Source: Chara braunii
Taxonomy: Eukaryota; Streptophyta; Charophyceae; Charales; Characeae
Length of the DNA stretch: 22,332 nt
Direction of reading: 5' to 3'
Assembly: GCA_003427395.1 (NCBI GenBank)
Contig: BFEA01000061.1
Coordinates: 26,545 to 48,876 of the forward strand
Shown here: in pieces, positions 1-7,164 of the stretch
Position numbering within the stretch: position 1 is the stretch's first letter
Layout: the number at the start of each line of letters is the position of its first letter
Notes under the pieces: generated by a model
What the model was told of the DNA's origin: nothing
The model's database searches: none
The model's input: the letters and a program-made list of their open reading frames with translations, nothing else
Program-made: the position numbers and the translations under genes

Positions 1-287
1 TGTGTGTGTGTGTGTGCTCACCACAATATCTCCTGTTCCACCCAGATGAGTAGGTTCAAAATTGCAGCAACATTACCTCTATTTTAGACGATGAAACATG
101 CTTGAGTTGAATTAATCCACCAAGGAAACAGTGTTGCCTCCATAATCAGCTAGCAGAAAAAAATAGAAACATTCCCTTTAAGCAAGCAATGCCTACATGA
201 GTAGATCCAAACTCATAGGAACCTGGCCTTTATGCAAGCAATGCATCAAACTTCAGAGGGGCCTACCCAACAATGAGACAGTTAGAA

Positions 288-328
<41 letters not shown>

Positions 329-650
329 CACGTGTGAATTTCAGTGCAACAGTGCCAAAGTATCTCACGAACAAAGGATATGTGTAAGGAACCGTGAAGA
401 AAATACAGGCATGCAAACACGGTGCCAAAATCCAAGACTAACAAGAAGGCATTTTTTCGAAAAGGCATGCATTCAATGTTCAAAGTTCAAACATAGGGAT
501 GCAAAATGTAGAGGTTGAGCAGGGAATTTATGAAAAAAGAAGCTTCAGTCAGCAAAATAGAGAGGTCAGAAGTTCAAACCCATGCATGCATACATGCATG
601 CACTGCACTTAGCAAGTTAGCATCTGTCCTAAAGACTCCTAATGTGACTA
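1..650. other. Intron or gene-flanking sequence, left edge
   Basis: No coding region is supported here. It lies downstream (minus-strand sense) of the last visible ABC transporter exon, so it is probably intron. It contains a (TG)8 run at 1-16, a longer (GT)n run at 291-325 and a self-complementary ATGCATGC-rich patch near 581-603. Minus-strand translations show no match to the ABCC sequence expected after the 1762-1836 exon, so the next exon is either outside the window or unrecognisable. Confidence 0.5.
291..325. repeat. (GT)n microsatellite
   Basis: An uninterrupted alternating GT dinucleotide run of 35 bases. It causes the apparent His-Thr and Cys-Val repeats in conceptual translations, which are not genes. 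Confidence 0.97.
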
Positions 651-1761
651 GATGAAGATGCTGTGTAGGGTTTTATTAAGGTTTAGGGACCAGATGAGCA
701 CTGCTGGTAGGGTTTACTAGGGTTTAGGGGCTAGATGAACAAACCATGTTAGGGTTTATTAGGGTTTAGGGGACTAGATGAACACACCTTGTAGGGTTTA
801 TCAGGGTTTAGGGATTGGTTGCACACAGCTTGTACAGTGTGTTTGTAACTTACCCCCCCCCCCCCCCCCCCCCCCCCCCTCCCCCTCGGCCGCCCCCTCA
901 AAGAAAAAAGGGTTTCTTAATGTTGTTTATAACTTTATTAGAGGTAATGAATTGGATGAACAGACCTTGTAGGGCTTTGCTATTAGAGTTTAGGGATTAG
1001 ACGAACACACCTTGTAGGGTTTGTTTTTGTTATTTCATTATGGGTAATCTGGTTAAGGGGAGATTCGATGAACACACCTTGTAAGGGTTATAAGGGTTGA
1101 GGGATTGTGTTCAAAGGGTTAAGGAATTGGATGAAGTGGATGAACACACCTTGTTGGGGTCATTTAGGCTTAAGGGGTTTAATGAACAGATCTTTTGTGA
1201 TTTATTAGGGTTCGGGGGGATGAATGTACAGACCTTGTAGGGTTTCTTAGGGTTTAGAGATCAGATGAACACACCTTGTAGGGTTTATTTGTAGCGGGTT
1301 AAGGGATTGGATGAGCATATGTTGTAGGGTTTACGTGTAGCTTAATTAGGTCTAACCAACTGGATGAACAGACCTTATAAAGTTTTATTGTTAGGGTTTT
1401 TCGAGACTGCATGACCACACCTTGTCAAGTTTACTAAGATTAAATGAATGGAAAAAAAAAAAAAGATTAATTGAAATTATTGAATGGATTGAGTTCCGAT
1501 TAACAGACCTTGTAGTAGGGTATATTTGGGGATTAGGAATTCGCCAATTTGGTGAAACACACCCTGCAGGATTTACTAGGATTGGATGAACCGAGTCAAC
1601 CGACCTTACAAGATTTATTATTAGGGTTTAGGGCCTTTACGCCCCTCAGAGACTCCATGACCACATCTTGCAGGGTCCACTTTACAAGAATTAAATCGTC
1701 CGATTAACAGACTTTGTAGTTGGGTATATTTGGGTTTGGAGAGGGGATTGAGTGCACACAC
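651..1761. repeat. Degenerate minisatellite with TTTAGGG-like core
   Basis: About 20 imperfect units, mostly 40-50 bases but some longer or shorter. A consensus unit has two parts: GATGAACACACCTTGTAGGG followed by TTTATTAGGGTTTAGGGATTG. Clear starts are near 719, 777, 955, 1000, 1068, 1139, 1260, 1310 and 1363. The second half resembles the plant-type telomere repeat. A higher-order duplication is visible: the block from about 1405 to 1530 recurs at about 1650-1735 (CATGACCACA..., ATTAACAGAC..., GGGTATATTTGGG). The final unit runs directly into the splice donor of the exon at 1762-1836. A 27-base C run interrupts one unit. Confidence 0.9.
853..879. repeat. Poly-C tract inside the minisatellite
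   Basis: Twenty-seven consecutive C residues, followed by TCCCCCTCGGCCGCCCCC. It interrupts one minisatellite unit. Homopolymers of this length are error-prone in sequencing, so the length may not be exact. Confidence 0.95.
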
Positions 1762-1836
1762 CTTGTACGTCCCCTGCTGGACAGTTCTTCCCTCCTTCAT
1801 GATCAGGATAGAGTCTGCCTCCGGCACAAACTGAAG
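1762..1836 (-). CDS. ABCC transporter NBD1, exon after the switch loop
   Basis: Fourth of four recognised exons of an ABCC (MRP-type) transporter on the minus strand. It encodes 25 codons, LQFVPEADSILIMKEG then RTVQQGTYK, the strand and turn that follow the switch loop in nucleotide-binding domain 1. The acceptor is CTACAG immediately before CTTCAG, and the donor is AAG followed by GTGTGTG. It joins in phase 0 to the exon at 3858-3948, giving the family-typical order VTNQ-LQFVPEAD. Known ABCC proteins continue with a short helix and the linker to the second membrane domain, which is not found to the left. The donor sits in the terminal unit of a minisatellite that repeats the same donor-like core. 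A shorter exon ending at GGGAC before GTACAAG is conceivable but would break the usual G-T-Y reading. Confidence 0.88.
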
Positions 1837-1901
1837 CTGTAGAAGTCCAACAATGTGCATAGTAAGAGCAACAAAACATAAAAAAAAAAAAAAAAAAAAA
1901 A

Positions 1902-2029
1902 GCTGACGGTTCTGGCTCCTTTTCCATTCTGGGGAGCGTCAGTCCGGTTCCTACTTCCCCCAACGAGTCGAAAGATTTTACAACAAATACTCACTCACGC
2001 CCCTTCCCTTTATGGTTGGAAGGGCCGAA
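1902..2029 (-). mobile_element. Solo copy of the LINE 3'-end / SINE-like repeat
   Basis: Minus-strand copy of a sequence also found at about 15050-14905 and 17143-17000. Shared blocks include GGAACCGGACTGACGCTCCC, CAGAATGGAAAAGGAGCC and AGAACC. The two right-hand copies end in A-rich tails on the minus strand, after the coding remains of L1-like elements. This copy has no LINE coding next to it and is followed, on its own strand, by poly-T rather than poly-A. It carries a 7-bp stem (2001-2007 with 2018-2024) where copy two has a stem of different sequence. A tRNA-SINE has inserted into its far side. It could be a strongly 5'-truncated LINE or an independent SINE sharing a LINE tail. Confidence 0.7.
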
Positions 2030-2044
2030 GTGCAGCAAAACTTT

Positions 2045-2211
2045 TTTTTTTTTAACAAGGGCGACGGCCTTGAGATATCATCATTGAGCTGACCGGCCCC
2101 AGGTAATTCAGAATGATTTTATTCTGGTCATCTGATTGTATCTGGATTTGAACTTGGATCTGTATGTCAACAGTTTGGGGGTGTACCAACTGAGCTAGGC
2201 CCATTGGTGTG
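2045..2211 (-). mobile_element. tRNA-derived SINE with 15-bp target duplication
   Basis: On the minus strand the element begins near CCAATGGGCCTAGCTCAG and carries an A-box-like TAGCTCAGTTGG and a B-box-like AGTTCAAATCC at tRNA spacing, then a body of about 90 bases and an A-tail (poly-T at 2042-2053 on the plus strand). GTGCAGCAAAACTTT occurs exactly at both ends, 2030-2044 and 2212-2226, a perfect 15-bp target-site duplication. Such elements are transcribed by RNA polymerase III from the internal boxes and moved by a LINE reverse transcriptase. The tail is short and the target duplication is unmutated, which suggests a fairly recent insertion. Confidence 0.88.
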
Positions 2212-2226
2212 GTGCAGCAAAACTTT

Positions 2227-2553
2227 AATCACATGGGACACTCATTTTTTTTTCAAGTTGAAGTTGTTGAACATAGTAACACGTAAGTTTGATTCGTAGG
2301 GGAAAAAAAAAAAAAAAAAACTTTGATTCACAGATGAAGTGCTGACTCTGCTGATGAAGAAAGAATAAGAGTCCTGCAGAAGAAGGACCATTTGGTAAAA
2401 AGAAAAAGAACGAAAGAAGTTTTCTTTTGAAGTTCTCGAACCATTTGGTAAAAAGAAAAAGAACAAAGAAGCTGTTTTTTCACGGACATCCAACGAAATT
2501 GGCTCGTCCAGGAATCGAACCCGCAACCTGCTGCATTTAAAGAAGAACACATA
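2227..2553. other. Intron sequence with a tRNA-like B box
   Basis: No exon is supported. It contains an A18 run at about 2302-2320, a short tandem duplication (annotated separately) and, on the minus strand at 2511-2522, GGGTTCGATTCC, an excellent pol III B box followed by TGGACGAGCCA, like the 3' end of a tRNA. No convincing A box or matching 5' acceptor arm was found upstream on that strand, so this is probably a SINE or tRNA remnant rather than a tRNA gene. Confidence 0.45.
2387..2471. repeat. 53-bp-period direct duplication
   Basis: ACCATTTGGTAAAAAGAAAA followed by AGAAC occurs at 2387-2419 and again at 2440-2471, differing by a one-base indel. The two copies start 53 bases apart. Confidence 0.9.
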
Positions 2554-2670
2554 TCACTACCTTCTTCTCCCGAATAGAGCGCCTGGTCATTATAGCCGCA
2601 TTTGGTCTGCCTTGCAGTCTAGATGCAGCAATAATGACCGGCCGTTCTATTCGGGTGAAGACGGTAGGCA
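2554..2670. repeat. 117-bp near-symmetric hairpin
   Basis: The sequence pairs with itself around position 2612 with no bulges over nearly its full length: base i pairs with base 5224-i. Longest paired blocks are 2569-2581 with 2643-2655, 2583-2593 with 2631-2641, and 2557-2561 with 2663-2667. Mismatches are single (for example 2568/2656, 2562/2662, 2582/2642, 2594/2630, 2597/2627 and 2606/2618), with several G-T pairs. The loop is only CTT. It could be a miniature foldback element or a hairpin RNA precursor. No protein is encoded. Confidence 0.88.
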
Positions 2671-2896
2671 AAGTGAGCTGGGATAATATTGTTGTACTCG
2701 GCAGGTCCTATTTCAGTGCGCTCCAGCATGGTTAGTAACAACTTTCTACCGTGACCGACTGTACCTGGACTCAACTCCAGCCAAATTGCCCCTGAGCTTA
2801 GCTCAGGGATTTTGCGAGCTGACACTGACCAAGCATAGTCCTGGATTGACAAACAACGCTCGCCTCGGGACTGATCGCAGGTATACAGGAGCTGGA

Positions 2897-3644
2897 ATTT
2901 AACCATGCAAGATGCGCTTACAAACTTCAAATTGGCGGCAGAACTCTCTGCCGACAAGCACTACGACAGCTCAGAAGAATACACAACCAAACTGGAGTAT
3001 GAGCATAGACCAAGAAGAGTAAATGATGACCGGACAGTGAACAAGGAATTATGACATTCATTATTTACTAATATTTAGGGTTTACAGAATTCAATCCCGG
3101 TAAAACACGGGCAATGAATGATGGCAGGTTTACACAGTGAAGTTCAGCCTTTGGATGTACAGTGGGACGGTGGACCCGATTGCCAGCAGGTGCTGCTCCC
3201 CACCAATAGACTGGAGCAAACAGGTGGCCCGCTAGGAGGGGGTGCTCTTATCACCTCTCCTAGCGTGGCAATGTGGTTTTCATTTGGAAAAAAAAAGAAA
3301 AAAAAAAATCCTTATTTCAAGTTATTTCAACTTATTTGGCATTTTGCTGCTTGAAGACCACATTTCCTGGGGATGGTAAGATGCGCTTACAAACTTCAAA
3401 AATTGAGTGCTTACAAACTTCAAAAATTGGTTAAATTCCCCGCTCATTGCTTGTCGGCAGGGAGTTCTGCCGCCAATTTGAATTCCCCGCTTCATCATCC
3501 CAAGTTAAAAACGCACTCAATCCTGAGCGGGCACTTCATCATCCCAAGTTAAAAAAGCACTCAATCCATGGCAGAATTTAACCATGCAAGATGCGCTTAC
3601 AAACTTCAAAAATTGAGTGCTTTTTTAACTTGGGATGATGAAGT
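2897..3644. repeat. Cluster of interleaved inverted and direct repeats
   Basis: Several arms interlock. (1) 3533-3565 and 3612-3644 are perfect 33-bp inverted repeats around a 46-base loop; a near-copy of the left arm lies at 3489-3521. (2) 2926-2959 and 3449-3482 are 34-bp inverted repeats with one mismatch. (3) The phrase ACCATGCAAGATGCGCTTAC occurs in direct orientation at about 2902 and 3581, and its end GATGCGCTTACAAACTTCAA also at about 3379. The interior (about 2960-3380) looks unrelated and contains a hairpin at 3230-3265. This resembles a foldback element or repeated strand-switching events. No ORF is credible. Confidence 0.85.
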
Positions 3645-3857
3645 AATACCAAGGACTGAGCTTGTGCAATGTTTGATGACTCCTTTCTATTGGTAGGGAC
3701 TTGCAGCTGCTGGAAAAAAAAATAGGTACAGAGTCCAGACATCATTGCATTTTTAAATTGTTTGAGAAGAATGAGAAGTAAGGAAGAGATGTGAGAGAGA
3801 GTGAAAAGAAAAAAGAAAAGAAAAGAAAAAAAAAGGGAAGAGATGAGATTTGTGAAC
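3645..3857. other. Intron between ABCC exons, A/G-rich
   Basis: Intron sequence immediately downstream (minus sense) of the exon at 3858-3948. It contains an A- and G-rich stretch at about 3800-3845 and no coding evidence. Confidence 0.6.
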
Positions 3858-3948
3858 CTGATTGGTGACGAAGACACGCGTCTTGTTTGCCAATGAACCA
3901 TTTATGCAATGGTGGAATAAATGTGCCCCCACATGTGCATCCACTGCA
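3858..3948 (-). CDS. ABCC transporter NBD1, D-loop and switch exon
   Basis: Third recognised exon of the minus-strand ABCC transporter, 91 bases. The acceptor TTTACAG precedes TGCAGTGG, and the donor is CAG followed by GTTCAC. Joined in phase 2 to the exon at 4833-4975 it restores DDPLSAVDAHVG, the Walker B end and D-loop typical of ABCC NBD1, then FHHCINGSLANKTRVFVTNQ. The switch position, usually His (VTHQ), is Asn here; from memory, plant ABCC1/ABCC2-type proteins have the same VTNQ in NBD1. The exon joins in phase 0 to 1762-1836. Such transporters export glutathione conjugates and other organic anions, in plants often into the vacuole. Substrate cannot be told from this domain. Confidence 0.92.
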
Positions 3949-4215
3949 CTGTAAAGTCACAACAACAGCGATCAGGAGCATCCGATTCAGTTGCTTCTTC
4001 GCACTTAGCACCTTTTCCAGTCAGCTTTATATTTCATGCATGCCCTTGAAATACTTACTGAGAGCAGGCTTCAAAAGATTCAAATAAAACAGAGGATGAA
4101 CATTCAACATTACAAGAATATATTCTTTCTGCGGCAGGAGGGTCCGGCAAACCCATCTGCTCCGTACGCTTAGGCAATCATTCCACAGAACTAAAACCAA
4201 GCTCTAGCGGCATGC

Positions 4216-4218
<3 letters not shown>

Positions 4219-4295
<77 letters not shown>

Positions 4296-4296
4296 N

Positions 4297-4334
<38 letters not shown>
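4219..4334. repeat. Compound (TC)n-N-(TG)n microsatellite
   Basis: About 77 bases of alternating TC, one ambiguous base N at 4296, then 38 bases of alternating TG. The single N at the switch of motif suggests an unresolved consensus or a joined gap. Confidence 0.97.
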
Positions 4335-4335
<1 letters not shown>

Positions 4336-4442
4336 CGTTAATCTTTGTACGTAGCGGAAAAGAAGATATGTAGTGCAAGGACGACCTCAGCACCTTTTTC
4401 CGGTACTGCCATGTGTAGTTAATTAAGCAGGATCATAGCATG

Positions 4443-4547
4443 GTCCTCAGGGACATCCATTAAAATTGAAACGATACAAAGAAGATTAGCATGGCCTGTG
4501 CGCTTTCAAGTATGACACACTGAAGTTGAGAAATGCCCCAAATTCTT
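4443..4547 (+). pseudogene. U6 snRNA retropseudogene
   Basis: Plus-strand copy of the spliceosomal U6 RNA. Recognisable blocks are GGGACATCC near the 5' stem, AAAATTGAAACGATACAAAG, the ACAGAGA-box region as ACAAAGA, AGATTAGCATGGCC, and TGAGAAATGCCCCAAATTCTT at the 3' end. Differences from functional plant U6, recalled from memory, include a damaged 5' stem-loop (GTCCTCAGGGAC for GTCCCTTCGGGGAC), ACAAAGA for ACAGAGA, and CTGTGCGCTTTCAAGTATGA for CCCTGCGCAAGGATGA. It is followed by an A-rich tail and flanked by direct repeats AAGCAGGATCATA (4425-4437 and 4632-4644), so it is a reverse-transcribed insertion. Five extra bases (GCATG) separate the left repeat from the U6 start. No plant USE and TATA pair was seen upstream, so it is unlikely to be an active gene. 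Confidence 0.9.
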
Positions 4548-4633
4548 AAAAAAAAAAAAAGAAAAAAAGAAAAAGAAAAAGAAAAAGAAAAAGAAAAAGA
4601 AAAAGAAAAAGAAAAAGAAAAAGAAAAAGAAAA
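4548..4633 (+). repeat. A-rich tail, (GAAAAA)n
   Basis: Tail of the U6 retropseudogene: about a dozen A residues, then roughly eleven AAAAAG-type hexamers, ending at the target-site duplication at 4632-4644. A third copy of AAGCAGGATCATA at 4668-4680 lies 36 bases further on. Confidence 0.92.
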
Positions 4634-4831
4634 GCAGGATCATACAACAACTGTCAACAAGCAGAAAAAGCAGGATCATATCACAAGAAAAAAAAGCAGA
4701 CACAAACACAGACAAGCAAACAAAGTTAACAAATACACAGACACAAGAAAAAGCTTTCGAAACGATAACAGACACAAATCTCGAAGTTCAAAGTTTGAAG
4801 TTCGAAGTCCAAACCCTAAACCAGTCTCTCA

Positions 4832-4999
<168 letters not shown>

Positions 5000-5095
5000 T
5001 TATTATTGACAACAAGAAGATGCTGGCAGTGTATAGCATGCCGCCCATGGAAACAACCCCTGGCCCCCCTCCCTCCCCTTGCCTGCTTGCATACC

Positions 5096-5400
5096 CAAAA
5101 AAATAAAAAAATAAAAAAAATAAAAAAAATGAAGCGAGGGATGTTTGCAAGTTGCAACCATACTTGCAAGCACACATCGTGCGGGCGGTTCCCTACGTGC
5201 GGCGCACGCTGTCGGAGGGTGCAGAGTCCCGGCCCTCCGCTTGTACCGAGTGCCTGCTCATGTGCCTCCACTGCGTACCAGATACCAGTCCACAGGATCA
5301 TGCGGGGTGCCAAGCTTTGCCGCTGAGCCATCCAGTTGAACCGCGCAGGCTCGGCGTCATGCCATACTGCAATCTGACCCGTAATTGAAGTGACTGTCGG
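5096..5400 (-). mobile_element. Possible second tRNA-SINE family
   Basis: On the minus strand, near 5335, is TGGCTCAGCGGCAAAGC, an A-box-like tRNA start, followed about 40 bases later by a weak B box (GGACTGGTATC). The body runs to GCTTGCAAGTATGGTTGCAA and an AT-rich end (plus-strand (AAAAAAAT)n at 5096-5129). The 20-base phrase TTGCAAGTATGGTTGCAACT recurs in the opposite orientation at 12952-12971, next to a similar CCGCACGA...GTGTG context, which supports a dispersed family. The run is T-rich on the strand of the tRNA-like head, unlike a usual SINE A-tail. Boundaries and direction are uncertain. Confidence 0.35.
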
Positions 5401-5875
5401 GTCCGCCAAAGGGGCGCGGCAGTAAAAGGCTAGCGCGGACAACTTAGCAAACGCACCGGGCCCTGATGGCCGTGTTCTGGGCTACGTGCAGAGGGAAAGA
5501 GAACGGAAGTAAAAAGAAAAGAGAGAAAATGGGAAAGGAGAAAGGTCTACACTTCACGCTTGCAACGGAAATAGGACCGCTACCCCCAAGGGTTAGATCA
5601 AACGGTTCCGTAGCTGAGAGGGTGCTGAGGTTTTCTTTCTTCCTTTCTTTTCTTTTTTTTCTTTTCTTTTCTAGTTTATTTTAATTTTGGCCAGCTTGAA
5701 TTCTAGTTCCCCGCGTGGTCACGTCGCGAGGGGGGGAAACGAATAGTCTGGGTTTGAGTCGTGAGCCGAAAATGGGCGATGTGTGCTGCCCAACTTTTTG
5801 TTTTAGTTCCATGAGTCCGACTGGTGAGGCATTGAGGGCCCCAAAATAGGAGCACCCGCGGCCGAATTGGTAGGA
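5401..5875. other. Intron sequence, unassigned
   Basis: Part of the 9.2-kb ABCC intron. It includes a purine-rich stretch (5500-5550), a TAGCTGAGAGG that resembles a pol III A box at about 5614 but has no B box, and a T/C-rich run (5633-5672). No gene is supported. Confidence 0.5.
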
Positions 5876-5907
5876 GGCTTATGACCTTCCGTGGAAGGTC
5901 ATAAGCC
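5876..5907. repeat. Perfect 15-bp hairpin with 2-base loop
   Basis: GGCTTATGACCTTCC at 5876-5890 and GGAAGGTCATAAGCC at 5893-5907 are exact reverse complements around GT. Pairing continues outward imperfectly to about 5869-5914. It lies about 300 bases upstream of a TATA-like box. A role as terminator, cruciform or protein site is unknown. Confidence 0.95.
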
Positions 5908-6209
5908 CCCTCCTTGACATCGGAGACGGGTACCCATTAGTGGTAGCCCGTAAGCGCCCTATGAAGGAAGTGTAGCGTCGGGCGATATCCCGTTATGGGA
6001 CCGGACTGTCTGTTTTTTCAAACAAAGTTGAAAATACAGATAGGTGCAGACTGAGTCGTCGAGTTTGCGCAGTGACCGTTAGTGTCCTACTCTGTTCCGT
6101 TTTTTATTTATTTTATTAACTTATGAGCTACAAATTATTAGAATACCGAATTTTGAAAGTCATTAAAGTCTCTCGTTTAGAACGCAGGGATCACGGCACG
6201 TAACGATCC

Positions 6210-6217
6210 TATAAAAG
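6210..6217 (+). promoter_or_regulatory. TATA-like box
   Basis: TATAAAAG in the context GATCCTATAAAAGCTGAAGG. It is about 165 bases upstream of the ATG at 6381, a plausible core promoter with a 5' leader of about 140 bases. No other promoter element was recognised. Confidence 0.35.
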
Positions 6218-6380
6218 CTGAAGGGGGTTAGTTGTTGGCTACTGACTAATAGAAACGCGTAGGCAGCCCCGCTCTGCTAACGCTGGTAGCCTGAGGGAGG
6301 AAGGCAGAACGGTGTGGTGCCCCGTTGGTGAATTGTTTGTGTGCGCGTGAGCCAGGTATCTGGCTATTCTGAACGCGGCT

Positions 6381-6857
6381 ATGGCGTACCGAAATGGCCT
6401 GCGCGGCTGTAGGCCAAGGTACATGAGGCACTCCTGGATGTGGGAGCGCGAGGATGAGAAGGGTACTTTGGTTGAGACCATACTATCCTACGGAAAGCCT
6501 ACGGGAGAAGTAAGGCTGAAGATTAACGTCTGTGGTCACCGGGAGCAGGAAATGAGGAGAGACGAGGGACTACAGGCGGCTATCACCGAGGCGCGCAACA
6601 GGGCTGAGCGGAGGTGTAGGCAAGACGAAGTGACTGCGGGAATGCGAGTGACAGTCACTTACCATGAGGATGATTCTTCAACTGGGACTACGACCAGGGA
6701 GGTGCAGCGCCTCGGCCAGGGCTCCGAAAGGGAATCTGAAATGAGTGACATTGAGGCGACTCAGTCTTGGCACGGGAGGGACCAGTGGCACAGGGACCAC
6801 CCGCCGGCCGGCCCTGTGGAGAGCGGTCCTGAGGGCAACTCGCAACGACGAGACTAA
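6381..6857 (+). CDS. Hypothetical protein, 158 aa
   Basis: An unrecognised ORF. The ATG is the first after an in-frame stop at 6348 and sits in a fair context (GCGGCTATGG). The product is hydrophilic and highly charged, with an N-terminal part rich in Arg and aromatic residues (residues 1-25), a stretch GEVRLKINVCGHREQEM around residues 46-62, an Arg/Glu-rich probable helix (about 62-87) and a Ser/Thr/His-rich tail ending SQRRD. No signal peptide or membrane segment is seen. It overlaps an ORF in another plus frame (6745-7044), so either frame may be noise. It lies within an intron of the oppositely oriented ABCC gene, downstream of a TATA-like box. It may belong to an unknown mobile or viral insertion, or be a chance ORF in GC-balanced DNA. 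Confidence 0.35.
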   Translation: MAYRNGLRGCRPRYMRHSWMWEREDEKGTLVETILSYGKPTGEVRLKINVCGHREQEMRRDEGLQAAITEARNRAERRCRQDEVTAGMRVTVTYHEDDSSTGTTTREVQRLGQGSERESEMSDIEATQSWHGRDQWHRDHPPAGPVESGPEGNSQRRD

Positions 6858-7164
6858 GTCCTCGGGGCAGTTGGGGAAAAGAGAAAGAGACGTAATTTTG
6901 AGAGCGAGAGGGGAGAGGAGCACGACTCCCTGGGTTGAAGTCAGCAGTTTGTATGCGGGCTTCACAAGTGTTGGTCTAGTGAAGAGAGCCGTGAAGAAAA
7001 AGAAAGTGGTGTGCATTGGGAGTCGCGAAGCATGCGACGCATGACCCGTGCATGCTAAGGTGACAGATTGACTCGGTCCACGCCAGCTGCTCTCCTACTC
7101 GATTTGCACTCGCTGTTTTGATGGTCTTCATCTCTAATCTTGGTGGTTAGTATGAGGTCAGCGT

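Noticed and set aside
651-1761. True telomere or chromosome end
   Set aside because: TTTAGGG motifs are degenerate, embedded in 40-50 base units, and lie inside a gene's intron, so this is interstitial minisatellite DNA.
2505-2575. Possible tRNA gene on the minus strand (GGGTTCGATTCC, then TGGACGAGCCA)
   Set aside because: Only the T-arm-like B box is good. No D arm, anticodon stem or matching 5' acceptor strand was found upstream, so it is described as a remnant.
2897-3644. CRISPR-like array of repeats
   Set aside because: Repeats are few, in both orientations and irregularly spaced, and the DNA is eukaryotic.
5760-5850. Hammerhead-ribozyme-like words (ATGAGTCCGAC, GAGCCGAAA)
   Set aside because: The conserved core CTGATGAG ... 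CGAAA is not present in the right order and spacing, and no closing stems were found.
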